The notes under the pieces were generated by a model. The model searched no databases. It was given only the letters and a program-made list of their open reading frames with translations, and was not told the origin of the DNA. The translations under genes and the position numbers were made by a program. Shown in pieces: positions 55,745-64,000 of a stretch of DNA of 64,000 nucleotides. Numbering within the stretch: the first letter of the stretch is position 1; each line of letters opens with the position of its first letter. The DNA is from Streptomyces sp. HNM0574 (GTDB taxonomy: Bacteria > Actinomycetota > Actinomycetes > Streptomycetales > Streptomycetaceae): assembly GCF_012726235.1 (NCBI RefSeq), contig NZ_JAASAH010000004.1:248001-312000 (forward strand), in the 5' to 3' direction.

Positions 55745-55877
55745 GACGGGCTCCTCCTGCGGCTACGGCGGCCGCGGACCTCTGCGTTCGGTACGGCCGA
55801 CGATCGAACGGGCGGGACGGGCCGTGGTCCCGTCTCCGACGTTACCCGAACGGACCACCGCGGTTGAGGGCCCCGGC

Positions 55878-57158
55878 TCAGCCGCCCCCGGTCCGCTCCC
55901 CCGGCCACAGCCCCGGATCGGGCGCGAACCGTACGGTCAGCTCGCCGTCCTCCAGCGCGGCGCCCGCGCCCCGGCACCGGCGCAGCGCCGAGGGCAGCGG
56001 CAGCACCCGGCGGAACGGGCCGCAGCTGACGATCAGTTCGTCCCCGCGCCGCAGCAGGCCGAGCTCCTCCCCGTCCGCGTCCGGCAGCGGCAGCCGCCAG
56101 AGCAGGTGTCCGCTCCCGGCCCGGTCGTCCTCGACGGAGCCCGGAACTGATTCCGGTTCCGGCCGTTCCGGGGGTTCCGGTTCCGGTCGCAGGTGCGCCG
56201 CCGGGTCCGGGACGAGGGTGGTCAGGTCGGCTGGGCCTTGCGGCGCGCGGCCGAGGTGCGGGAGCGCGTGGACGGGGACGCCCGCGGGCTCCAGCCGGGC
56301 GCGCCACGCGTGGAGCGTCTCCTGGCGGGCGGCGGAGAAGGCGGCGAGCCAGGGGTCGGCCGAGTCCGCCGGCGGGAGGCGGTTGGCGACGACGGCGTCC
56401 AGGCGCAGGCCGTGCAGCGCCAGGCCGGAACGCGCCTCGCGCAGCGCCCCGTCGGCGTCCTGGCCCGGCTCGGCGACGAAGCGCACCGAGGTCAGCGGGG
56501 AGTCCACGATCCGCTGCACGTCCGCGAGTTCGCGCTCCCAGCGTGCCGCGGTGGCGTACAGCCGCTCGGCGGGCACGGGGACGCCGGCGAGCTGGGCCAG
56601 TACGGGGCGCAGCGCCCGCGCGGCCTGCCGCTCGGGCGGGAGCAGCCGGCGCAGGTAGCGGCGCAGCTGTTCGGGCAGCGCGAGGAGGGCGAGGGCGCGC
56701 GCCGTGGGCGGCAGGTCGACGACGACGGTGTCCCAGGCGGGGCCGTCCCCGTCGGTCTGCCCGTGGGCCCGGCGTACCGCGTCGAGCAGGGCGAACGCCT
56801 CGGCGCCCGGGAGCTCGGTGAGCTCGTCCCCGTCCAGCGGCTCGGCGCCGAGCAGGTCGAGCACCGCGCGGGCCTGCTCCTGCCCCGCGACGGCGCGGGC
56901 CCGGAACTCCTCGGCGGGGTCGGCCCGCGCGGCCCACAGGCCCGGCGCCGCCTCGACGGCGTCCGGCAGGCGGGCGGCGGCGGTGCCGGGTTCGCCGAGC
57001 ACGCCCGCCAGCACGCGTCCTGGTTCGGTGCTCAGCAGCAGCGTGCGGCGGCCGGTGCGCGCGGCGGCGAGGGCCGTGGCGGCGGCCACGGTGGTGCGTC
57101 CGGCGCCGCCCTGCCCGGTGACGAACAGGGTGCGCGGCGGGGAGGCGGGGTCGTTCAC
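55878..57158 (-). CDS. ArsA/Get3-like ATPase with altered P-loop
   Basis: This 426-residue protein has the fold of anion-transporting ATPases. The deviant Walker A is GQGGAGRTT (residues 15-23): the signature lysine is Gln16 and the P-loop lysine is Arg21. Switch-like LLLSTEPGRVLAGVLG and VVDLPPTARALALLALPEQLRRYL resemble the Get3 D-P and TAPTGHTLRLL blocks. The C-terminal 80 residues form a small beta domain. It may bind nucleotide without normal hydrolysis. It sits beside the SRPBCC gene; the pathway is unknown. Confidence 0.85.
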   Translation of the reverse strand: MNDPASPPRTLFVTGQGGAGRTTVAAATALAAARTGRRTLLLSTEPGRVLAGVLGEPGTAAARLPDAVEAAPGLWAARADPAEEFRARAVAGQEQARAVLDLLGAEPLDGDELTELPGAEAFALLDAVRRAHGQTDGDGPAWDTVVVDLPPTARALALLALPEQLRRYLRRLLPPERQAARALRPVLAQLAGVPVPAERLYATAARWERELADVQRIVDSPLTSVRFVAEPGQDADGALREARSGLALHGLRLDAVVANRLPPADSADPWLAAFSAARQETLHAWRARLEPAGVPVHALPHLGRAPQGPADLTTLVPDPAAHLRPEPEPPERPEPESVPGSVEDDRAGSGHLLWRLPLPDADGEELGLLRRGDELIVSCGPFRRVLPLPSALRRCRGAGAALEDGELTVRFAPDPGLWPGERTGGG

Positions 57159-57233
57159 GTCGGGCAGCTCTCGTCCGCTTCCGGTTCCGCTGTCGGTTCC
57201 GCCCCGGGCCCGGTACGCCGGCTCCGGGGCTCT

Positions 57234-57695
57234 TCAGCCCTCGGCCGCCGGGGCCGAACCGCCGGACTCCACGCGGGCCTTGAGGCCGTCCAGGGCGCGG
57301 TCGATGATGACCTTCTCGGCCTTGCGCTTGATCATCCCGAGCATGGGGATCTTGACGTCGACGGTCAGCTGGTAGGTGACCTCGGTGCGGTCGCCGGAGA
57401 GCGGCTCCAGGCGGTAGACGCCGTCGAGCGAGCGCAGCATCTGGGACTTCACCAGCGACCAGCGCACCTCGTGCGCGCCGACCCACTCGTAGGCGAGGGT
57501 GTGCTCGTCCTTGATGGCGCCCGCGTCCAGCAGCAGCCGCACCTGCTCGGCGCGGCCCTCGCCGTCCCGCGAGACGACCTCGGCCTCCTTCACCTCGCCC
57601 GTCCACTCCGGGTAGCGCGCGAAGTCCGAGATCACCCCCATCACGGCGGCGGGTGCCGCCTCGACGGTGATGCTCGAGCTGGTGTGTTCGGCCAT
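57234..57695 (-). CDS. SRPBCC (START-like/cyclase) family protein
   Basis: The ATG at 57695 (MAEHTSSSITVEAAPAAVM) gives 153 residues. The family N-terminus TVEAAPAAVMGVISDFARYPEW, the middle VRWSLVKSQMLRSLDGVYRLEP and the closing helix GMIKRKAEKVIIDRALDGLKARVE match the polyketide-cyclase/lipid-transport SRPBCC fold with a hydrophobic cavity. The ligand is unknown. It is 75 bp upstream of the ArsA-like gene. Confidence 0.87.
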   Translation of the reverse strand: MAEHTSSSITVEAAPAAVMGVISDFARYPEWTGEVKEAEVVSRDGEGRAEQVRLLLDAGAIKDEHTLAYEWVGAHEVRWSLVKSQMLRSLDGVYRLEPLSGDRTEVTYQLTVDVKIPMLGMIKRKAEKVIIDRALDGLKARVESGGSAPAAEG

Positions 57696-57861
57696 CGGCT
57701 TGTCTTCCTCCGTCTGCTGCGCCTGCCCCGGTGGACACGTGCTGCCGTCCACTGCCGTCACCGGCGGGCGCTCCGTGTCCGCGCTGGCAGGCTACCGCGC
57801 GGGTGCTACGGCCCGGTGACGGGCACCTGCCGGGGACCTGCGGAGGAGGCCGGCGCGCCGT

Positions 57862-58623
57862 TCACCACTCCAGGACCCAGGGGGTGCCCGTCGCGTTGAA
57901 GTGGCCGACGTTGACGCACTCCGTCGCGCCGATCCGCATCCGCCGCACGAGCGGCTGGTGGACGTGCCCGAAGAGGTGGTAGCGGGGGCGCACCGAGCGG
58001 ATCGCGTCCAGCAGCGCGCCGCTGCCGCGCTCGAAGCGGCGGGCGACGGTGTCGTAGCACAACTCCGGTACGTCGGGCGGGATATGGGTGCAGAGGACGT
58101 CGACCTCGCCGAGCTCGGCGATCTTCGCGGCGTAGGACTCGTCGTCGATCTCGTAGGGCGTGTTCATCGGGGTGCGCAGGCCGCCGCCGACGAAGCCGAA
58201 GCGGCGGCCGCCGATGTCGGCGGTCTGCCCGTCGAGGACGGTCGTGCCCTCGCGCGCGTACTCGGGCCAGAGCGGGGGGACGTCGACGTTGCCGTAGGTC
58301 GCGTAGGTGGGGGCGGGGAACGCGGCGAACATCTCGGCGTACTGCCGGCGGACCGCCTCTTCCGTGGCGGCCTTGCGGTCGATGCCCTCCCAGAGCGAGG
58401 CGGCGAATTCGCGGGCCTCCTCGAATCGCCGCGCAGTACGCAACTCGACGATGCGGTGCGCATTCTCCACTCCGAACAAATCGGGAAAAATGCCGCGCGA
58501 ATGATCGGCATAGTCCAGGTAGAGAACCAGGTCCCCGAGGCAGACGAGGGCGTCGGCGCCGTCGCCCGCGGTCGCGAGATCCCGACTGTTGCCGTGTACG
58601 TCACTCACTACATGGACTCGCAT
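57862..58623 (-). CDS. Calcineurin-like metallophosphoesterase
   Basis: The ATG at 58623, behind AGGG, gives 253 residues (MRVHVVSDVHGN). Metal-binding blocks: SDVHGN, CLGDLVLYL, YGNVDV where the usual GNHD reads GNVD, CTHIPPDVPE and FGHVHQP. The GNVD variation replaces the metal-ligand His region, but the remaining ligands are intact. The substrate is unknown. It is divergent from the acyl-CoA synthetase gene. Confidence 0.88.
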   Translation of the reverse strand: MRVHVVSDVHGNSRDLATAGDGADALVCLGDLVLYLDYADHSRGIFPDLFGVENAHRIVELRTARRFEEAREFAASLWEGIDRKAATEEAVRRQYAEMFAAFPAPTYATYGNVDVPPLWPEYAREGTTVLDGQTADIGGRRFGFVGGGLRTPMNTPYEIDDESYAAKIAELGEVDVLCTHIPPDVPELCYDTVARRFERGSGALLDAIRSVRPRYHLFGHVHQPLVRRMRIGATECVNVGHFNATGTPWVLEW

Positions 58624-58899
58624 GAACACACCCTAGACGGCGGCCCCGTCCCCGCGGGAGCCCGCTCCACCTGCGGTTACTTCCGGGTCACGGAAGGGGT
58701 GGTCTAGGCTGCGGCCATCGGTCCGCCCGCTGTGTGACGCAGAAGACATCTCGGCGTCACCCCCTATCCCCGAACAAGTACCGATGGGTAACGTCCGGCC
58801 CGTCAACTATTCAAGATCCCCCCACAGTTCTTGGACCGAAGCCAATGAAGGCCGCCCCTCGACGGCTTTCATGTCCGGCGCCGACGAGGAGCAGCAGTC

Positions 58900-60714
58900 T
58901 TGCGCGAGTTCAGCCTTCCGGCCCTTTATGAGGTCCCCGCCGACGGCAACCTGACGGATCTCCTCCGCCGCAACGCGGCGCAGCACCCGGACACTCCCGT
59001 CATCGGGCGCAAGCGGGGCGGCGGGTGGGAGGACATCACCTCCACCACATTCCTCGCCGAGGTCCGTTCGGCCGCGAAGGGCCTGATCGCGGCGGGCGTC
59101 AGCCCCGGCGACCGGGTCGGCCTCATGTCCCGCACGCGGTACGAGTGGACGCTGCTGGACTTCGCCATCTGGAGCGCGGGCGGCGTCACCGTCCCCGTGT
59201 ACGAGACGAGTTCGCCGGAGCAGATCGCCTGGATCCTCGGCGACTCGGGCGCCGTGGCCTGCCTCGTCGAGAGCGAGGCGCACACCAAGGCCGTCGAGTC
59301 GGTCCGGGACCGCCTCGCGGACCTGCGCCACGTCTGGCAGATCGAGCCGGCGGACGGCGGGGCCGACGGGGGCGCGATCGCCCAACTCGCCGCCGAGGGC
59401 GCGGAGATCGACGACGCGACGGTGGAGGAGCGCAGCTCCGTCGCCAACGCCGACTCGCCCGCCACCATCGTCTACACCTCCGGCACCACCGGCCGCCCCA
59501 AGGGCTGCGTGCTCAGCCACCGCGCCTTCTTCGCCGAGTGCGGCAACGTCGTCGAGCGGCTGCGCCCGATGTTCCGTCCCGGCGAGGGCTCGGTGCTGCT
59601 CTTCCTGCCCGTCGCGCACGTCTTCGGACGGCTGGTGCAGGTGGCCTCGATGCTGGCCCCGATCAAGCTCGGGCACGTCAGCGACGTCAAGACGCTCACC
59701 GACGAACTCGGCTCCTTCCGGCCGACGATGGTGCTGGGCGTGCCCCGCGTCTTCGAGAAGGTCTTCAACACCGCGCGCGCCAAGGCCCAGGCCGACGGCA
59801 AGGGCAAGATCTTCGACAAGGCGGCGGAGACGGCGATCGCCTACAGCCGCGCCCGGGACACCGAGGCGGGCCCGTCGCTGAAGCTGAAGTTCCAGCACAA
59901 GGTCTTCGACAAGCTGGTGTTCAGCAAGCTGCGCGCCGTCCTCGGCGGGCGGGCCACGCACGCGATCTCCGGCGGCGCCCCGCTCGGCGAGCGGCTCGGC
60001 CACTTCTACCGCGGCATCGGCTTCACGGTGCTGGAGGGGTACGGGCTGAGCGAGTCCTGTGCGGCGACGGCGTTCAACCCGTACGACCGGCAGAAGATCG
60101 GCACCGTCGGCCAGCCGCTGCCCGGCTCGGTGGTGCGGATCGCCGACGACGGCGAGGTCATGCTGCACGGCGAGCACCTCTTCTCCGGCTACTGGAACAA
60201 CCAGCAGGCCACCGACGAGGCGCTGTCCGACGGCTGGTTCCACACCGGTGACATCGGCACCCTCGACGCCGACGGCTTCCTCACCATCACGGGCCGCAAG
60301 AAGGAGATCCTGGTGACGGCGGGCGGCAAGAACGTCGCCCCGGCCGTCATCGAGGACCGCATCCGCGGGCACGCGCTCGTCGCCGAGTGCATGGTCGTGG
60401 GCGACGGACGGCCGTTCGTCGGCGCGCTGCTCACCGTGGACGAGGAGTTCCTGCCCCGCTGGGCCGAGGAGCACGGCAAGTCCGGGCTTCCGCACGGCGA
60501 GCTGCTGGCCGACCCGGAGCTGCGGGCCGAGCTGCAGAAGGCCGTGGACGAGGGCAACGAGGCGGTCTCGCGGGCCGAGTCGGTGCGCAAGTTCCGGGTG
60601 CTGTCGACCCAGTTCACGGAGGAGTCGGGGCACATCACGCCCTCGCTGAAGCTGAAACGCGGTGTGGTCGCGAAGGACTTCGCGGACGAGATCGAGGCGC
60701 TGTACTCGGCATGA
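58900..60714 (+). CDS. fadD: Long-chain fatty acid--CoA ligase (AMP-binding)
   Basis: The TTG at 58900 has GAGGAG upstream. An ATG at 58871 is out of frame. The 604 residues carry the P-loop YTSGTTGRPKG (about 192-202), VAHVFGRLVQVASML, GAPLGERLGHFYRGIG, LEGYGLSESCAATAFNP, GWFHTGDIGTLDADGFLTITGRKKE and C-terminal lysine region KLKRGVVAK. It activates fatty acids for degradation or lipid synthesis. The protein resembles the FadD15/FAA group. Confidence 0.95.
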   Translation: MREFSLPALYEVPADGNLTDLLRRNAAQHPDTPVIGRKRGGGWEDITSTTFLAEVRSAAKGLIAAGVSPGDRVGLMSRTRYEWTLLDFAIWSAGGVTVPVYETSSPEQIAWILGDSGAVACLVESEAHTKAVESVRDRLADLRHVWQIEPADGGADGGAIAQLAAEGAEIDDATVEERSSVANADSPATIVYTSGTTGRPKGCVLSHRAFFAECGNVVERLRPMFRPGEGSVLLFLPVAHVFGRLVQVASMLAPIKLGHVSDVKTLTDELGSFRPTMVLGVPRVFEKVFNTARAKAQADGKGKIFDKAAETAIAYSRARDTEAGPSLKLKFQHKVFDKLVFSKLRAVLGGRATHAISGGAPLGERLGHFYRGIGFTVLEGYGLSESCAATAFNPYDRQKIGTVGQPLPGSVVRIADDGEVMLHGEHLFSGYWNNQQATDEALSDGWFHTGDIGTLDADGFLTITGRKKEILVTAGGKNVAPAVIEDRIRGHALVAECMVVGDGRPFVGALLTVDEEFLPRWAEEHGKSGLPHGELLADPELRAELQKAVDEGNEAVSRAESVRKFRVLSTQFTEESGHITPSLKLKRGVVAKDFADEIEALYSA

Positions 60715-60749
60715 GGCCGTCGTCGGACTGACGGTCCTGGACGCTGCTC

Positions 60750-60790
60750 GCGCAGTTCCCCGCGCCCCTTCCGGGGCCGGGGAACTGCGC
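60750..60790. terminator. Bidirectional hairpin made of a common Streptomyces repeat
   Basis: GCGCAGTTCCCC (60750-60761) pairs with GGGGAACTGCGC (60779-60790), extended by CCCC/GGGG around a TTCC loop with one bulge. CGCAGTTCCCCGCGCCCC is a string I remember as frequent between Streptomyces genes. It lies between the convergent fadD and pimB-like genes, 7 bp from the latter stop. Confidence 0.85.
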
Positions 60791-60797
60791 TTCTGTG

Positions 60798-61940
60798 TCA
60801 GAGGAGTTCGCGGAGTCGCTGGGCGAGAAGGTCCCAGCGCCAGCGCTCCTCGACCCACTGCCGGCCGCGCGCGCCCATCCGGGCGCGCAGTTCCGGGTCG
60901 CGGAGCAGGACGGTGATCCGCTCCGCCGCCTCCTCGGGGGCGCCGCCGCGGACGATCCAGCCGGTCTCGCCGTCGAGGACCGCGTCCGGAGCGCCGCCCG
61001 AGTCGCCGGAGACGACGGGGAGTCCGGTGGCCGACGCCTCCAGGTAGACGATGCCGAGCCCCTCGACGTCCAGTCCCCCGCGCCGCGTCCGGCACGGCAT
61101 GGCGAACACGTCGCCCGCGCCGTAGTGCGCCGGCAGCTCCTCCCAGGGCACCGCGCCGGTGAAGCGCACCGCGTCCGCGACGCCGGTCTCGCGGGCCAGC
61201 CGCTCCAGGTCCTGCCGGTACGGGCCGCCGCCGACGATCAGCAGCACGGCGTCCGGCACCTGCTCCAGCACCCGGGGCATCGCGCGGATCAGGGTGTCCT
61301 GGCCCTTGCGCGGCACCAGCCGGGAGACGCAGACGACGACCGGGCGGTCGGCGAGCCCGAGCCCGGCCCGTACCTCGTCGCCGCCCGAGTCGGGGTGGAA
61401 GGTCTTCTCGTCCACACCCGGCGGGAGTTGGACCATGCGGGCCGCCGCCTCGGGGGTGAGCGCGCCGGCGATGCGGGAGCGGGTGTACTCGCCGAGATAG
61501 GTGATCGTGTCCGTGCCCTCGCCGATCCGCCGCAGCAGTTGGCGGGCCGCGGGCAGCTGGGCCCAGCCGGCCTCGTGCCCGTGCGTGGTCGCGACGAGCC
61601 GCCGGGCGCCCGCCTTACGCAGCGCGGGGGCCATCAGGCCGAGCGGCGCGGCGGCGCCGAACCAGACGGAGCGGCAGCCGTGTTCGCGCAGCAGCTCCGT
61701 GGCGCGGCGGGTGACCCGCGGGGTGGGCAGCAGCATCGTCGTACGGTCGCGGACGACGGTGAAGGGCTGGTCCGCGTCAAACTTCCGGGTGGCCTCGATG
61801 CCCTCCGCCGTCCGCTTCCAGGTGGACGCGTAGACGACGACCTGGGACGGATCGAGGCGCAGGGCCATGCTGTGCAGGAAGGCCTGGATGCCGCCGGGCC
61901 GGGGCGGGAAGTCGTTGGTCACGATCAGGGTCTTGTCCAT
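60798..61940 (-). CDS. pimB: GT4 glycosyltransferase, PimB-like mannosyltransferase
   Basis: This 380-residue retaining GT-B enzyme probably adds mannose to phosphatidylinositol mannoside on the cytoplasmic side. N-terminal TLIVTNDFPPRPGGIQAFLHSMA and THGHEAGWAQLP are acceptor blocks. VCVSRLVPRKGQDTLI and the E-x7-E motif EGLGIVYLE with GLPVVSGDSGGAPDAVLDGETG bind GDP-mannose. Similarity to corynebacterial/mycobacterial PimB' is the basis of the name. Confidence 0.85.
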   Translation of the reverse strand: MDKTLIVTNDFPPRPGGIQAFLHSMALRLDPSQVVVYASTWKRTAEGIEATRKFDADQPFTVVRDRTTMLLPTPRVTRRATELLREHGCRSVWFGAAAPLGLMAPALRKAGARRLVATTHGHEAGWAQLPAARQLLRRIGEGTDTITYLGEYTRSRIAGALTPEAAARMVQLPPGVDEKTFHPDSGGDEVRAGLGLADRPVVVCVSRLVPRKGQDTLIRAMPRVLEQVPDAVLLIVGGGPYRQDLERLARETGVADAVRFTGAVPWEELPAHYGAGDVFAMPCRTRRGGLDVEGLGIVYLEASATGLPVVSGDSGGAPDAVLDGETGWIVRGGAPEEAAERITVLLRDPELRARMGARGRQWVEERWRWDLLAQRLRELL

Positions 61941-62122
61941 CGCCGCCGACAGTACCCTGTGCCCCGCCCCGGCCCCCGGGCCGCCGCCGTACCCCCCGTC
62001 GCCCGCTGGTCGTACGGCCGTCGTACCCCCGTGGTGTCGTGGTTTCGTCGCCGTGCCGGTGCAGCGGGCATGATGGCGCTGCGCCGCGCCCGCGGCGCCG
62101 GAGCGGAGACGACGAGGTGGGC

Positions 62123-63424
62123 ATGACGGACGGCACGGAGGCGGCCCCGGCGCCGGAGACGGGCCGGGCCACCGGGGACGGCACCTCTGCGGGCACCCCG
62201 CCCGCGGGTACGGGACGCCCCGCGCCCGTCTGGCCGGTGCGGGCCGTGTGGCTGGTGACCCGGGCCGCGCTGCTGCTGTGCGTGTTCCGGGTGGTCACGC
62301 TGCCGGGCCCGGACGTCACCAGCGATGTGCACGTGATCTACCAGGGCTGGTCCGACGTGCTGCGCACCGGCACCTTCCCGCTGGACGACGAGACCTGGCA
62401 GTACCCGCCGGCCGCCGCGCTCCCCATCCTCTCCCCCCTCCTGCTGTCGGAGGCGCTGCTGCCCGGGCTCGATTACCCGTCCGCGTTCTTCCTGCTGGTC
62501 TGCGCCGTCGACGCCGTCGTCCTGGCGCTGCTGCTGCGCGCGGGCAGGCGGACCGGCGGGAGCCGCGCGGGCGCCTGGGGCTGGGTCGCCGGAGTACCAC
62601 TGCTCGGACCCACGGCGTACGCGCGCTACGACCTGATGGTGACGGCCGTCGCCGTGGCCGCGCTGCTCGCCGCGGTACGGCGGCCCGCGGTGGCGGGGGC
62701 GCTGGCCGGGTTCGGCGCGATGCTGAAGGTGTGGCCCGTGCTGCTGCTGGCCGGCATCGGGCGGGGCCGGCCCGCGCGCCGGGCCGTGACGGCGGCGGCC
62801 GTGACCGCGGCCGTCCTCGCCGCCGGCTTCGCCGCCGCGCTGCCCGGCGCCTTCGACTTCCTCACCTACCAGCGCGAACGCGGCACCGAGGTGGAGTCGC
62901 TGGGTTCGCTGGTCTTCCACGTGGCCCGGCACTTCGGCTGGGAGGGGCAGGTCCTGCTGCACTACGGCTCGGTGGAGTTCCTCGGCCCGTACGTGAACGT
63001 GGTCAGCGACGTGGCCCTGGCGCTGACCGCGGCGGCCTTCGGCTGGCTGCTGCTGTGGCGGCTGCGGGCCCGCACCTGGAGCGCGGCCACCCCGGCGGAC
63101 GCCGCGCTGACGGCCGTGCTGCTGTTCACCACCACCAGCCGTGTGATCAGCCCGCAGTACCTGCTCTGGCTCGTCGGCCTCGCGGCCGTCTGTCTGACAC
63201 TGCGGGCGAGCCGCCAGCGTCCGGCCGCCGTGCTGGTGCTCGTGGCGACGGGCGTCACGTTCCTGGAGTTCCCGCTGCATTTCGCGGACGTCGTCGGCAG
63301 CACCCCGACGGGCATCGCGCTGCTGCTGGTCCGCAACGGCCTGCTCGTCGCCGCCTGCCTGACGGCGGCGCTGCGGCTGTGGCGTACGACGGTGCCCGCG
63401 CCGCCGGCGGTGCCGGCAGCCTGA
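62123..63424 (+). CDS. Polytopic membrane protein, GT87/DUF2029-like mannosyltransferase
   Basis: The ATG at 62123 (MTDGTEAAPAPETG...) follows GAGGTGGGC, giving 433 residues. A 35-residue cytoplasmic head precedes nine to eleven membrane helices. The first extracellular loop has DVHVIYQGWSDVLRTGTFPLDDETWQYPP, whose Asp and Tyr/Pro residues resemble GT-C polyprenol-phosphate-mannose-using enzymes, and SPQYLLWLVG is typical of GT87. It directly follows (divergent) the PimB-like gene. It may extend a mannolipid or polysaccharide. Confidence 0.82.
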   Translation: MTDGTEAAPAPETGRATGDGTSAGTPPAGTGRPAPVWPVRAVWLVTRAALLLCVFRVVTLPGPDVTSDVHVIYQGWSDVLRTGTFPLDDETWQYPPAAALPILSPLLLSEALLPGLDYPSAFFLLVCAVDAVVLALLLRAGRRTGGSRAGAWGWVAGVPLLGPTAYARYDLMVTAVAVAALLAAVRRPAVAGALAGFGAMLKVWPVLLLAGIGRGRPARRAVTAAAVTAAVLAAGFAAALPGAFDFLTYQRERGTEVESLGSLVFHVARHFGWEGQVLLHYGSVEFLGPYVNVVSDVALALTAAAFGWLLLWRLRARTWSAATPADAALTAVLLFTTTSRVISPQYLLWLVGLAAVCLTLRASRQRPAAVLVLVATGVTFLEFPLHFADVVGSTPTGIALLLVRNGLLVAACLTAALRLWRTTVPAPPAVPAA

Positions 63425-63436
63425 GCGCGGGGCGGC

Positions 63437-64000
63437 TCAGCCCAGCCGGTGCTCGACGTACGCGCGCCAGCGTGCGGTGAACTCGTCCCGGCTCAGGCCG
63501 AGTTCCGCGCGCAGCGCCTCGTCCACGGCGGCGTCCGCGTCCTTCCCCTGGCGGCCGACGGCGACGTAGAAGGCGGCCAGGCGGCTCTCGCCCCAGTCCC
63601 GCGCGATGAGTTCGCAGGCCAGCCTGCTGCCCTCGTAGGCGCGGCCCAGCACGTGCCGGCCGCCGCCGAAGCGGAAGTCCTCGTCCGAGGGCAGGGCGCG
63701 CGGCGGCCCGTCTTTCCGCAGGGCGCGGGTCAGTTCGGGCGCGGCCTCCCGGGGCGTGCGGTCCGAGCCCCGGTAGCCGATCCAGTCGGCGAGCCCCTCG
63801 GAGAGCCACATCGGCGTCGAGTCGGAGGTGTGCGTCCGGGTGGCGACGTGCACGGCCTCGTGGGTGAGCACGATCCGCCGCCCCTCCTCGCTGAGTTCGC
63901 CGTACGCGTCGGGGTTGACCAGGACCCGGTCGGCGGGGGCGTCCGGGGAGACGCCCGACTCGCCGGTGGTGACGGCGGCGATCCCCTCGTACTCGGACGG
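63437..64000 (-). CDS. Zinc metalloprotease-like protein (gluzincin), 5' end cut by the window
   Basis: The stop lies at 63437. The frame is open through base 64000, so at least 187 residues are visible and the start is beyond the edge. RVLVNPDAYGELSEEGRRIVLTHEAVHVA contains the HExxH zinc motif HEAVH. WLSEGLADWIGYRG downstream supplies the third-ligand Glu of gluzincins. C-terminal GYRGSDRTPR and FTARWRAYVEHRLG match the peptidase MA-like group. It is probably secreted or lipid-anchored, but the signal region is not visible. Confidence 0.82.
   Translation of the reverse strand, partial: PSEYEGIAAVTTGESGVSPDAPADRVLVNPDAYGELSEEGRRIVLTHEAVHVATRTHTSDSTPMWLSEGLADWIGYRGSDRTPREAAPELTRALRKDGPPRALPSDEDFRFGGGRHVLGRAYEGSRLACELIARDWGESRLAAFYVAVGRQGKDADAAVDEALRAELGLSRDEFTARWRAYVEHRLG

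Overview
This 64 kb window is very GC-rich, actinobacterial-style chromosome. Gene content and order match the dcw (division and cell wall) region of a Streptomyces chromosome and the conserved core that follows it. I see no insertion sequence, prophage, CRISPR array, rRNA or convincing tRNA. Start codons were chosen by eye from Shine-Dalgarno (SD) sequences, overlaps and remembered homologues. Names rest on motifs visible in the translations; no database search was run.

Left block, 1-15.6 kb, minus strand: a tightly packed division operon. In transcription order it is rsmH, ftsL, ftsI, murE, murF, mraY, murD, ftsW, murG, ftsQ, ftsZ, pgeF and yggS (yggS is cut by the window edge). Most neighbours overlap by 4 bp or sit within 20 bp. 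The main break is the palindrome-rich 238-bp ftsQ-ftsZ gap. ftsW and ftsI carry long low-complexity N-terminal tails. No mraZ is visible upstream of rsmH.

16.3-27.5 kb: a moxR-DUF58-transglutaminase operon ends at a perfect 22-bp hairpin. Minus-strand genes follow for a DUF3040 membrane protein, a methyltransferase and a HEPN-domain protein with an RxxxxH motif. Then comes a three-gene plus-strand operon: a degenerate ABC-type ATPase, a YhgE/Pip-like membrane protein and a TetR regulator. A perfect 26-bp palindrome precedes it, so it looks like a self-contained, TetR-controlled envelope system.

27.5-39 kb: an unusual 560-bp non-coding stretch (two long hairpins and a C-run array), a phytoene-desaturase-like FAD enzyme, a Tyr/Gly/Pro-rich membrane protein, metF, thiE, an Rv2175c-like DNA-binding protein, an FAD/NAD oxidoreductase, a TPP riboswitch with thiO-thiS-thiG, and a PASTA Ser/Thr kinase.

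39-48.5 kb: a secreted lytic transglycosylase behind a structured leader, endonuclease IV, a sulfite-oxidase-like enzyme, and bacterioferritin with bacterioferritin-associated ferredoxin (an iron-regulator box lies upstream of bfd). Aromatic biosynthesis follows: class II DAHP synthase and a trpL attenuator before a fused trpE(G) with an in-frame repeat insertion. A 2-hydroxyacid dehydrogenase and a phosphofructokinase with PPi-type residues complete the block.

48.7-64 kb: a MacRS-like two-component system, a PlsC acyltransferase, an esterase, a small membrane protein, an EEP-family hydrolase, ROK glucokinase glkA with its DUF5304 partner, an ArsA-like ATPase lacking both P-loop lysines, an SRPBCC protein, a metallophosphoesterase, a long-chain acyl-CoA synthetase, a PimB-like mannosyltransferase, a GT87-like membrane protein and a metalloprotease fragment cut by the right edge.
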